A stretch of DNA of 64,000 nucleotides from Hippopus hippopus. Lineage: Eukaryota; Mollusca; Bivalvia; Cardiida; Cardiidae. How positions within the stretch are numbered: the stretch's first letter is position 1; every line of letters starts with the position of its first letter. The DNA lies in the NCBI GenBank assembly GCA_946811185.2, contig OX328109.1, positions 42,640,129 to 42,704,128 of the forward strand. The letters are read 5' to 3'. Position numbers and translations under genes: made by a program. Of the stretch, positions 46,583 to 56,199 are shown piece after piece. Under the pieces are notes generated by a model. The model worked only from the letters and a program-made list of their open reading frames with translations. It did not search any database and was not told the origin of the DNA.

Positions 46583-46800
46583 TTGTTCTTCCACTTACTC
46601 TGTATGAAACAAAAAAAAGTGACTTGCCAGAATTTAAAGCTATTACACGAGGAGTCAAATGTGTTTCATATTGTGGTGTTTGTCTATGAAAGGGTGGACC
46701 ACAATGGGAAATGGAGAGAATGCTGGCAAAATTTTCCTTTTCACACAGTGTTTCAAAAGCCCTCTTTTCCAGAGTTATTAAACAAACGGGAATTATTAGC
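46583..46800 (+). mobile_element. Family A MITE, strongly degenerate
   Basis: GCTATTACACGAGGAGTCAA, AAATGGAGAGAATGCTGGCA and TCCAGAGTTATTAAAC keep the family order. Confidence 0.5.
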
Positions 46801-46934
46801 TCATTTGTTTTTAAAAAAAAAAAAAAAACTGACATTTTATAGTATTTCTGTGATTGATTAAGGTATTTACTTGAAACTTGGACAAGTTGTTCACTATCAA
46901 AGGGGAGCCCATACAGCAAGGACAGGTAACCATC

Positions 46935-47155
46935 AAAGTATTTTTAATTCATCTGCATAAAAGTATCGATCCAGGTCAGCCTGCACAGTCCATGAATTTT
47001 CATCATGTCCAAGGATCATTTTACATTTTTTCAATATGTTGTTAGACATATTTGATTGGATTTTATGTATCCATAGTTAATGTGAAGCCTTGCTTGGTAT
47101 AATGCATCACTGAGATACATTAAACCTTCTTTCTCCAGAGCATGGCTCATAATTA
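46935..47155 (+). mobile_element. Family B MITE
   Basis: ATCTGCATAAAAGTATCGAT, ATGTATCCATAGTTAATGTG and CCAGAGCATGGCTCATAA. Confidence 0.65.
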
Positions 47156-47517
47156 TTTATTCTGTTTCTTGAGAAGGAACAGTTATTTATTTCATGCTTT
47201 CCGTAGGTTATCGAGAAATATCGGTGAAATATTTTTCGATATTTCATGGTTACGGCCAGTGAAAATACCAATTTTTATATTCTAACTCTTCAATTGAAGG
47301 CGGAAACACTTCCCGTGCACTAGTTATCTAGGTAAAATGCGCGTGCCTCACAACCAGATAGAAATATGACGTAATTTACCTTACATTTCTTGCGTTTGAC
47401 GTAATATTGTAATGCATTGCTATGCGGAATAACAAAAAAAAAAAACTGAACTGGATTTTGATTAAGTTCCCCCCAGAAAGGGTTAAAAGCATGAAATAAA
47501 TAGAATATTTGTTTTTT

Positions 47518-47645
47518 CGGTGAAAGATCGAAATTTATTTCATCTCGTTAACATCATCGGTAATATTTTTACTTGTGGCTGCACCACTCGTGAAAATATT
47601 ACCAATGATGTTCACTCGATGAAATAAATTTCGATCTTTCACCGT
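47518..47645. repeat. Foldback repeat just upstream of MYO18A
   Basis: Arms of about 50 bp: CGGTGAAAGATCGAAATTTA... pairs with TAAATTTCGATCTTTCACCG; inner AACATCATCGGTAATATTTT pairs with GAAAATATTACCAATGATGT. The loop is about 20 nt (CTTGTGGCTGCACCACTCG). It ends 54 bp before the ATG. Confidence 0.85.
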
Positions 47646-47698
47646 AAAAAGCAAATATCCCCTGTATCTATCTTTCACACAGGTTAAACAGAGAAAAC

Positions 47699-48739
47699 AT
47701 GTTCAGTTTCATGAAAAAGGATAAAGAAGCAAAAAAGGAGAAGGAGGACAAGAAGAGAGAAAAGAAAGAGAAAAAGGAGAAAGAAAAAAAGGAGAAACAT
47801 AGAGAGCAAACAACCCAGGAAGAATTAAATCGTTTAGAGGAGGTGAAAAGAGGCGTGTTCAGAAGAAAGAGTGATAGAGAGAAGAAAAGAGGTGATGCTG
47901 CAGAGCGACAATCTCAAGATGACGACGACGGAGGGTTCTTGCAACGGGATAGTGATAGTAGCACTAGTCTAGCTAGTGCTGGAAGATTGAGTCCTGGCAG
48001 AGAACATGTTGATGCAGTTGACTCTAGAAGAATTCCACCAGCCGTAATGCCAAAACCTAGTAAAAGTATTCTGAAATCCAAAAGTGATGTGAAAGCTGTG
48101 TCCCAGGATTTAGATGACAGCATGGTTTTACAATCAAATACAGCTTATAACGAAGAGATTTCAGGGGTGCCCATAGGTCAGGAGAAGCTGACAAAGAAAT
48201 CCTCTCGAGGTTTGCAGTCATCAACAAAGGATAAACCACCAGAATTCCAGCCTCCTCCACCTCCTGAAACTCCGCCACCTGAGAAATCATTTAAAGCTAC
48301 TCTCAAATTACCAGAAATAGTCCCAGCAAAACCTCCAAGAGTCAGGGAACTTGTCATTAATCGTTCTAAGGCGGGAGATTTTGGATTTACACTAAGGAAA
48401 GGAGTTATAAACAAGAAAGGAAATAATGGGGAAGATTTAAAACAGAATGTTACCTTTGCTGAGCCTGGGGCTGGTCAGAATAGCACACAGACTGGTTTAA
48501 TTCCTGGTGACCGACTAATTGAAGTGAACAGTGTAAATGTTGAAAATATTTCCAGAGATGAAGTGATTGATTTAATACGGAAAACAGGAGATACAGTGGT
48601 GTTGAAGGTACAACCAATTCCAGAACTTGTAGAGCTGTCTGTTCGTCCAAGTGTGGATGGATTGCTGGTCGATGTGGAACAAGAAGTAGTTAAAGGAGGG
48701 ACCTTGAAAAGAAGTGGAAGCATAAGATACAAGACACCG
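47699..48739 (+). CDS. MYO18A: MYO18A orthologue, first coding exon (KE-rich and PDZ region), 3' part beyond the window
   Basis: 347 codons from the ATG to a GT donor at 48740 (phase 0). Residues 1-60 are a lysine/glutamate-rich region, 180-195 a proline-rich stretch, and 217-305 a PDZ domain with carboxylate-binding loop GDFGFTLRKG. The run from RELVINRSKAGDFGFTLRKG through VTFAEPGAG, GLIPGDRLIEVN, SRDEVIDLIRKTGD and LKVQPIPEL closely parallels the N-terminus of vertebrate myosin XVIIIa long isoform, an actin-associated, motor-weak myosin of the Golgi and cytoskeleton. Reading past the donor gives only 40 non-homologous residues before a stop, so the exon ends at 48739. No motor-domain exon was recognised between 48740 and 64000, so intron 1 is at least 15 kb. 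An acceptor-like CACACAG ends at 47682, so the ATG may follow a spliced 5' UTR. Confidence 0.85.
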
Positions 48740-48847
48740 GTAAGTCTTCTATCATTGAGAAAAGTTTTCTTAGCTTCTCAGGCTTGTCCTTTATGTACTT
48801 TATACTTAAACCTTAAAGTGCATTTCACTAATGTAGTTGCCTTTGCA

Positions 48848-48911
48848 GCCAGTGTAGGTTAAGATCAGGCTGCACATTCTGTGCAGCCTGATCTTTGATC
48901 TACACTGTCTG
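48848..48911. repeat. Family F palindrome with matched arm change
   Basis: GATCAGGCTGCACA / TGTGCAGCCTGATC where other copies have GATCAGACTGCAC / GTGCAGTCTGATC. Confidence 0.75.
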
Positions 48912-48965
48912 CTTTGCTGATACACTGCAGACAAAAGCAACCATGACATTGCGATTATTTGGGTC

Positions 48966-51199
48966 CAGGGCTCCGGAAAACCGACAAAATGCCGGTCCAG
49001 ACCGATTTTTGAGTTGCCGGACCGATTAGAATTGCGAAAACATACCTATAAATCGGTCCGAGTTTTTCAAAGCAATTCTGGATCTATATTTGCGTATAAC
49101 ACCAACTGTCAATAAAAATCCACAAAACACAGCTAGGGTTCAGGGTTTTCACACATTACATCCAAGCGTGGAGAATATCCGATAACGAGTTTACCCGCAA
49201 GGCACAGATTAGGTGATTCCCCGCACGTGGACTGGTTCTTACGTTGTGTTCGCAGTTGGCCAATATTTTTGTTTCAGTTTCATGCTTGATCGAGCAAATG
49301 ATATCGAGTTTGCATAATGTATAATTGGTGCTTGTGAATGGGGTTTAGAACCGACAATAATTTTAAACATGTTTGAAGTTTGAGGCCGCGTCTTTAAAAT
49401 ACAGGTCATCAAACATTGCGACAATTTGAATTGCCGCTACTCGTGAAACAAATTTGTGGTACTCAAAAAAAAAAAGAGAAGCGTATAAAACGAGACGAGT
49501 ATGGCTGTCTATTGCTGTTCGAATGAAATCGTCCATCAAATCAGGTGGCTTAGCTTTGCAAATTGCGTGACTAATGTCCGCAGATCACTTAAGTCTCTCT
49601 TAAAATCTGTACAGAGCGATAGCGATGACGATCAGATGGCTGAATCACTCTACTGTGCCATGTCATCCTACAAATTTTTATTTTTAACTCACTTTTTTAG
49701 CGATATAATGAGTGATATTGCTCAGGTATCACGTAAATTCCAAGAACGGAATTTACATTATTGTGACCTGCACGAAACTCTAGTTGCTGTGTGCGATTCT
49801 ATTGAGCAACAATATTTGGTTGAAGAGCCAACCTATGGTAAAAATTTAGGTGAATTCTTAGAAAGTTACAGAAATGCGCAGACATTTCATGATTTTGAAA
49901 TAAAACGCCATCCCAGGGATGCTAGGCTACCCGTAGTCTTGTCTGAATTCTCACGTATTCTCAAAGATAGCATACAGAGTCGGTTTCCTCGGCTAGAAAT
50001 CTGGGATGCTCTTTCTATCTTTAACCCAGAAACGTTCCCTAAGTCATTTGAAGAAAAGGCCAAATTTGGCTCTGACAAAATGAATGTTCTGTTGGAGCAT
50101 TTCGGTGAGAAAAGGGGACCTGATACACCCCCTGTGTGTGCTGATGGCGCAAAACGAGAATGGTCACTGTTCAAGAATCACATGTTCGCAAAATGCGGAA
50201 GAACACCAGCCACCGAAAAGCAGGAAAGGCTGACAATGTCTTCCCTCGCCGAGGAAATGCTTTCAGCAGAACATTTTCAAAGGGAATTTCCTAACATGAC
50301 AAAGCTTTTAGCTATCAGCAGAATACTGTCTGTCAGTTCTGTAGAGTGTGAACGTGGGTTTTCAAAGCAGAACCTGATCAAGACACGACTGCGATGTAGT
50401 CTGAGCGTCGAAATGTTGGACAAATTGATGCGAATTTCTATCAATGGACCTGCACTTCCTGAATTTGACCCGTTGCCAATATTTCGCGCTTGGCGTACTA
50501 GAATGAGTGCAGGTCGTCACATTTTCAAAAACACAAAAGGCCAGAACAAACTTTTATAAGTTTAATCTGGACTTTGCTATATGGTAACATTTATGTATAT
50601 TTCATTGTAAGAATTTGATCAGGATTTAATAATTTAATAAATAAAATGAAAAAAAAAAAATCCCTGTTGAAGACGGATGTGTTGGGCCTCGACGTGGCAC
50701 AGGGGCGAACACTGCAATTGAATTATGATTGTGATCAAGCAGTGGCCAACTGCAACACAACGCTATTGGATGTATAAAAATTGACAAAAGAAAAACGTTG
50801 AATGAATGAATAATTTTAATTGTCAAATCGACGTCGATGGGCACCTTCTGCTACATTGCCGGAAGTGCAATTTTATACATAACCGGAAGTGTAGGATGCC
50901 ATGCGTAAACAAGGTACGACTGTCAACTATGCTTTACTATTGAATATTCGTCTGCGTATGTCATTCTCAATCATGTAAGCTTGAACAAAAATCCATCACA
51001 AGAAAGAGAAACCTGCAACAGAAATTGATATATATTATGACATTTAAACCAGGCAACGATCGGGGGTGGGGTAGGTCAGAGACATAAACATGCGACTTTA
51101 TTTATATGCCTCTGGGTACCGAGTAGGGGTACAATAGTATTGGAGGAGGGGAAGGGGCCGGCCTGGACCGATTCAGATTGAAAAATTTCCGGAGCCCTG
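48966..51199 (+). mobile_element. hAT-superfamily DNA transposon, complete ends, 2234 bp
   Basis: Both ends carry the perfect inverted repeat CAGGGCTCCGGAAA, typical of hAT termini (CAGGG), and the element is flanked on both sides by the 8-bp direct repeat TTTGGGTC (48958-48965 and 51200-51207), the exact target duplication length of hAT elements. A second shared subterminal motif CGGTCCAG occurs inside both ends. The element carries one long ORF (49501-50559). It lies about 220 bp downstream of the MYO18A exon donor. The identical target duplication suggests a fairly recent insertion. Confidence 0.9.
49501..50559 (+). CDS. hAT transposase, N-terminally truncated (ZNF862/KIAA1586-like), 352 aa
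   Basis: The ORF begins at the conserved Arg-Trp block (HQIRWLSFANCVTNVRRSL) that in related hAT proteins lies in the middle of the transposase, and ends with the hAT C-terminal dimerisation region (about residues 265-330; SVECERGFSKQNLIKTRLR). Autonomous hAT transposases are usually 600-700 residues with an N-terminal BED-type zinc finger; here that and the first catalytic region are absent, and the 535 bp upstream inside the element show no zinc-finger coding. It is therefore an internally deleted element that would need a partner's transposase. The remaining frame is open without stops. An AATAAA-like run and A-tract lie at 50637-50660. Confidence 0.8.
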   Translation: MAVYCCSNEIVHQIRWLSFANCVTNVRRSLKSLLKSVQSDSDDDQMAESLYCAMSSYKFLFLTHFFSDIMSDIAQVSRKFQERNLHYCDLHETLVAVCDSIEQQYLVEEPTYGKNLGEFLESYRNAQTFHDFEIKRHPRDARLPVVLSEFSRILKDSIQSRFPRLEIWDALSIFNPETFPKSFEEKAKFGSDKMNVLLEHFGEKRGPDTPPVCADGAKREWSLFKNHMFAKCGRTPATEKQERLTMSSLAEEMLSAEHFQREFPNMTKLLAISRILSVSSVECERGFSKQNLIKTRLRCSLSVEMLDKLMRISINGPALPEFDPLPIFRAWRTRMSAGRHIFKNTKGQNKLL

Positions 51200-51287
51200 T
51201 TTGGGTCGTATTTGAGGGATAAAAATTTCTGTTGGGTTTATTCGGCACCCTAAGGCTAAATATTGGTGCGTCTAAAAAAGTGTCTAT

Positions 51288-51835
51288 TTAAAACCCTTTA
51301 AAATGGAATCCAGAATTTAATGACCCTGAGAAAGAAGATGTTAGAAAATCTTGTGGAGAAAGGAGAAATGCTAGTATAGAATTTTCTTCTTTTCCTACAA
51401 GATTTTCCACCTTTTCGTAGAAAACAATTTATCATCTGAAAATGCTTTCAATAAAGACTAGTCTAAAATTTTGTCATCAGGTTAAGAGTAAAGAATTAAC
51501 ACTTTACTATATGATGAGATTTTGGAATTGACTAATATAAAAGAATTTGAAGATGACCAATTAAATGCAGCTTAAATGATCATCATTTATGATTTCTGTT
51601 TCAAAAGAACAGAAAACAATGAGGAAAAATGAGAAAATGCTGGTTACAAACATTGTAACTTGCCCGAATTGAATATGCAAATGACCACTTGAATGAGGTT
51701 CAAATGATGGGACTTGACATTGAAAAGGTAGAAAACATTGCTGGTTACCAGCATTTTGTCCATTTCCCACAATGTTTTCAAAAGCCTTCTCTTTTAGGGT
51801 CGTTAAAACACAGGATTATTTGGTAAAGGTTTAAA
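51288..51835. mobile_element. Family A MITEs, one plus a dimer
   Basis: Copy 51288-51493 (minus; arms ATCTTGTGG / CCTACAAGAT changed together) then a plus-orientation double copy 51497-51835 with internal duplication of the AAATTGAA..GGTAGAAAAC block. Confidence 0.65.
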
Positions 51836-51987
51836 GGTCAGGTGGTCAAGAAATTGAATATTAACCCCTAGTAATCCCCAATGTTGTGGAAGAGCTGATC
51901 TTGACATTAACTGTCTGGAAAAGCAGCTTTATTGTTAAAGGTGAACCCATCAGTCATTTACTGTACTACTTGAATCATAAGTATTGG

Positions 51988-52163
51988 TTTTAACCTTACA
52001 CCAATATAACAAAATTTTAGATTTGCCCAAATTGAATATGCAGAATGCAGAATTGAATGAGGTTCGAACGATGGGACTTGGCACTCCTTATCTCACAATG
52101 TTTTCAAACTTTGTCTTCTTCATGATCATGAAAACATGGGATTGATTGTTTTGTAAAAATTTA
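51988..52163 (+). mobile_element. Family A MITE lacking the hairpin
   Basis: TTAACCTTACACCAATATAA and CTCACAATGTTTTCAAACTT flank a deleted centre. Confidence 0.6.
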
Positions 52164-52411
52164 ACTTATTTATCCCTAAGTAAAATTTGCTGAAGATAAC
52201 TGAAAACATTACTGCAAAATGAGGATTTTCAACATTACATTATGGTTTTAACCACCAATACAATTACAAACATTGTAACAGAAGGAGAATTTGATTGTCT
52301 CATTTTGTCACAATATTCAAAAGCAGTCTGCTCAAAGCTGAATAGGCCAAAGATCTTTGGAAGGAATTTTGTTAACAGAATACAGATGTTGACATAGATC
52401 TATGATTATAT

Positions 52412-52895
52412 ATGAGCAACACTGTGGCAAAAGGGTTTGAACTCTTTACCGAATGGCAAAATTTCGGGCTCGACCAAATTGAAACAGTTTGCAGACGACA
52501 CATTAAATGTAGCTGAAATGAAAATTTCTATCTGTGATAGGGTAGAAAACATTGTGGGAAAAGGAGAAAATGCTGGTTACCAGCATTTTCTCCTTTTCCC
52601 ACTATGTTTTCAACAGCCTTCACTGTCAGGGTCGTTAAAACTCGGGATTGTGTGGTAAAGAGTTAATGCATCTGTGATGTATCATACCGGGCAAGTCACA
52701 ACATTATTATGGACCCATACAATCCATATTTTCTTACAACAGACAGATTCTTGAGGAAGAATGGTCCTTTGACAATCCGAAAATTTGAAAAAAGCAAGAA
52801 GATTGGACTCCAGTCAGCCTGCATGGATTGTGCAGGCTGACATGGGTCAATCCTTTTTGTAGATGTATTAAATCCCCTTTTCACAGAACATTGCT
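52412..52895 (-). mobile_element. Family B MITE with a family A MITE inside (52438-52666)
   Basis: Family B left end TGAGCAACACTGTGGCAAAAGG stops at 52437 and resumes at TTAATGCATCTGTGATG (52663). Between lies a complete family A copy with intact hairpin (52555-52610). The right end of B is TTCACAGAACATTGCTCA. Confidence 0.8.
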
Positions 52896-52984
52896 CAATG
52901 TATAATGTATAAGTCAAGATTGTCTTTCCTTTTACTAAGTCAAATTTATTGACATCTTTGTAATTATGACCTTGATTTCCTGTT

Positions 52985-53540
52985 GCACCCTTCACCACAT
53001 GATCAGCCGAGCCCCGGTAGCTCAGTCGGTAGCGTGCAGGACTTGAAAACACGGGGTCAAGGGTTCGATCCCTGGCTACGACCCCTGGCTCGGCCAATTT
53101 CTTTCTGAGGATTGATGATAGTCACTGCGACAGGATTCATTCCTCTCCCACCGCTGACCATTGTTTCGATGATGATTATGTGGGAAAGCAGTCAGTGGCT
53201 TGGAAAAAAAATTGTGCGAAGTACTGGTAAAAGAGACTCCAGGAACGCATGGATAGGTGCACTGGCCGCCGCGATATAACTGAAATAATGTTGAAAACGG
53301 CATTAAACACCATACAATCAATCAATCAATCACCACATGATCATGAGTTTTAATAACCATAAGGAAGAAGGCTTTTGAAAACATTGTGGGAAAAGGAGAA
53401 AATGCTGGTAAGCAGCATTTTCTCCTTTTCCCACAATGTGTTCTACACTTCAGAAATGAAATTTCAGTTTTTAAGCCACATTTACTTTGTAGTGTGCAAA
53501 ATGATTTTTAGTTTGGACAAGTCTAAGGTTATATTGAGTC
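52985..53540 (-). mobile_element. Family A MITE split by SINE1
   Basis: Terminus CACCCTTCACCACATGATCA before the SINE and CACCACATGATCATGAGTTT after it; intact hairpin at 53380-53445. Confidence 0.8.
53006..53330 (+). mobile_element. SINE1 (V-SINE/RUDI-like), full length with 13-bp target duplication
   Basis: tRNA-like head GCCGAGCCCCGGTAGCTCAG with A box TAGCTCAGTCGGTAG and B box GGTTCGATCC, a central body (TGACCATTGTTTCGATGATG), the 3' domain AACTGAAATAATGTTGAAAA and an (AATC) tail. Direct repeats CACCACATGATCA flank it exactly (52993-53005, 53331-53343). Confidence 0.9.
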
Positions 53541-53566
53541 TACTCATCTGCAATCCTGATTCAGTA

Positions 53567-53752
53567 TTCACCAACCATTCTTAAGAACCTTCTCAGTCTT
53601 AATCTAGAAATTACTAAATTTGAAAGTAACACTACTTCTGATTGGCTAAACCATTTGGTTTTTGCAAATCAGAAGTTCTGTTACTTTTAAATTTAGAAAA
53701 TCTTGGAGAAAAAGTCTGAGAACGTTCTGAAGAATAGTTGGTGAATATGGAA
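53567..53752. repeat. Family E foldback repeat, second copy
   Basis: CAACCATTCTTAAGAACCTT, TTGAAAGTAACACTACTTCT, GATTGGCTAAAC and the complementary arms ending GAATAGTTGGTGAAT. Confidence 0.75.
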
Positions 53753-54009
53753 CCTGGGCTGTCCTTATTTGGGTATTATGTTGTTCTGCCAAGGAGAATC
53801 TAAAATATGGTTCCATTGAATTAGAAGAAAATGTCCCGCTATAATACACACAAGTGGGACTTAGTTCCTTCAGATTTATTTTGATTAATATTTTAGCGTG
53901 CATTTGCCTCACTACATTTGCAAGTATCCCTAATATCTGCAAGTCAATGGACTTTTGCTCCTGCTCTGCATAATCCTTAGCAGAACAGTGGTGTCATGAA
54001 TTGGCTATG

Positions 54010-54600
54010 GTTTGTTAAACATGTATTTGATGCATCTGCAAAAAGTATAGACCCAGTATATCTGCAAAAAGTATATAGCACAGGCTGACATGGGTCGATA
54101 CTTTATGCTATGGTTCAATATTCTACATGTCAAAGGACCATTCTACCTCATGATTTAGTTGGCGCAGGCTGACATGGGTTGAATCTTTTTGCTATTTGTC
54201 ATTTTCCTACATGTCAAAGGACCATTCTACCTCATGATTTTTGTTGTTTGTTAGATAGAATGGATGTTATGGATCCATATTTATGTGATGACCTTCTTGG
54301 TATAATGGATCACATGCATTAACTCTTTATCACACCATCCCGACTTTTAACGACCCTGAGAAAGAAGCCTTTTGAAAACATTGTGGGAAAAGGAGAAAAT
54401 GCTGGTAACCAGCATTTTCTCCTTTTCCCACAATGTTTTCTATCTTTCACAAAACAAATTTCAAATTTGCAGTCACTTTTATTTTCTCGTCTGCAAGTGC
54501 TTTCAATTTGGACCAGTCTAAAATTTTGTCGTTTGGTAAAAAGTTAAACATTCTTTTGTCAGAGTATGTCTCAAATTTAGGTGTCTCACAATTATAAAAT
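54010..54600 (+). mobile_element. Family B MITE(s) with a complete family A MITE inside (54319-54547)
   Basis: B sequence ends ...GGATCACATGCATTAA and resumes TTAAACATTCTTTTGTCAGA, the B terminus. The A copy has TTAA on both sides and a perfect 33-nt-arm hairpin (about 54376-54442). The B part also shows a partial internal duplication (54050-54240). Confidence 0.8.
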
Positions 54601-55095
54601 GGAGATTTTTAGCCAAGATTAAATTCTAGACATTGCCCCTTGTTGCACAAAAAGTTATGATTTATTAAAAAAAAAAAATGATAATTTATGTATTTCCTTC
54701 TACCAAGTGTTGTTTACAAATCATTTCCGTGTTTAATCAAAAATCAAACTGTTTTCAAAAGTTTTTGTGAATTTACTTCCTTGATTTGTGAACTGAAAAT
54801 CTTTTAGCATGTACACTCATACATTACTATTCAATTTTAACCTTGAAGAAACAACTTTCAATAACAACCAGGGGGACTTTGGTCCAAATCCCAGCTAGGC
54901 AATAGGAAGCACTTGTGGTAAACAAATTGAATGTTTCCCACCATGTTTTCAATAGTAGTCTTTCCCAGGAAAAGGTGTCTTTTAGGACTGGCTCTGAAAA
55001 ATAAAATACATGTATTGTACAGTCTAAATCATCTGACTAGTCGCTTTTTCTGTTTAGTCCCATCTTGATCAACACTGCATGCAAAAATTATTTTT

Positions 55096-55296
55096 ACCCT
55101 GTACCGTACAATCACAGGAAGAAGGCTGTTGAAAACATAGTTAGAAAAGGAGGAAATGCTAGTAACCAGCATTTTTTCTTTTCGTACAATGTTTTCTACT
55201 AGTGTTAAAAGATAAATTCCATCATTTGTACATTTTTTTTACATCTGCAAGTACTTTCGCCATAGACAAGTCTAAGATTTTGTAGTCAAGGGTATA
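55096..55296 (-). mobile_element. Family A MITE
   Basis: TTACCCTGTACCGTACAATC, hairpin AATGCTAGTAACCAGCATTT, end TTTTGTAGTCAAGGGTATAA. Confidence 0.65.
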
Positions 55297-55304
55297 AATA
55301 AGCT

Positions 55305-55577
55305 GAGCCCCAGTAGCTCAGTCTGTGGCGTACAGGAATGGACAGCAGGTCCCTGGTTTAAGTCCCCAGCTTGGCAGATTTCTGCCCGAGGATTGATAAA
55401 AGTCATTGTGACAGGGTTCATTACTCTCTCACCGCTGACCATTGTTTTTGACGATGGTTATGTGGGAAAGCAGTCAGTGGCTTGAAAAGAATATTGTATG
55501 GAATACTGGTTAAAGAAACTCCAGGAAAGCACTGATAGGTGCACTGGAAACCATGATATAACTGAAATAATTTTGTG
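55305..55577 (+). mobile_element. SINE1, diverged
   Basis: GAGCCCCAGTAGCTCAGTCT head and GATATAACTGAAATAATTTT end; no AATC tail. Confidence 0.75.
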
Positions 55578-55678
55578 TTTATAAATGAGATATATGATAA
55601 AATGAAAGTAGACTGGAAAGTATCCCTAGTCAAAACAGGTGTTTTAAAGACTGTATTTAATCTGTCAGGTTTAATAGA

Positions 55679-56145
55679 TTAACTCTTTAGCAAATGACAG
55701 AATTTTAGACTAGTCCAAATTCAAAACATTTGCAGATGACAAAATAAATTGACATAAAATAGAAATTTGTTTTTGGAATTGAAGAAAACATTGTAGAAAA
55801 AAGAAGAAAATGCTGGTTACCAGCATTTTCTCCTTTTCCCACAATGTTTTCGAAAGGTTTCTTTCTCAGGGTTATGAAAAGTAGGGATTGTGTGGTACAC
55901 AAGTCTTATCTCTTTCCCGAATGCAAGATTAAACAGACTTGTCACAGATATTGAAAGTATAAATTTGGCAGTTGACAATTTTAATTTGGATGAAGTGATA
56001 GAATTTGTCTTTGAAAGGGTAGAAAACATTGTCAGAAAAAGGACAAAATGCAAGGAACCAGCATTTACTTTTTTTCCAGAGAATGGTTTCAAAAGCTTTT
56101 TAGTCAGTGGCTGTAAAATACAAGAGTATTGAATGAAGGGTTGAA
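55679..56145 (+). mobile_element. Two tandem family A MITEs
   Basis: Copy 1 (55679-55900) TTAACTCTTTAGCAAATGAC with intact hairpin; copy 2 (55905-56145) diverged, CTCTTTCCCGAATGCAAG, ending 54 bp before the mariner. Confidence 0.7.
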
Positions 56146-56199
56146 TTTGAAGATTAAAATGTCTAGATTGTAAGATTGTAGCACTTTTAAAAGTTACTA

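Noticed and set aside
50685..50830. Possible SINE-like segment inside the hAT element after the A-tract
   Set aside because: No convincing A/B boxes or target duplication.
53013..53085. Possible functional tRNA gene
   Set aside because: A and B boxes are present, but the acceptor stem does not close and the sequence continues into a SINE body with target duplications.
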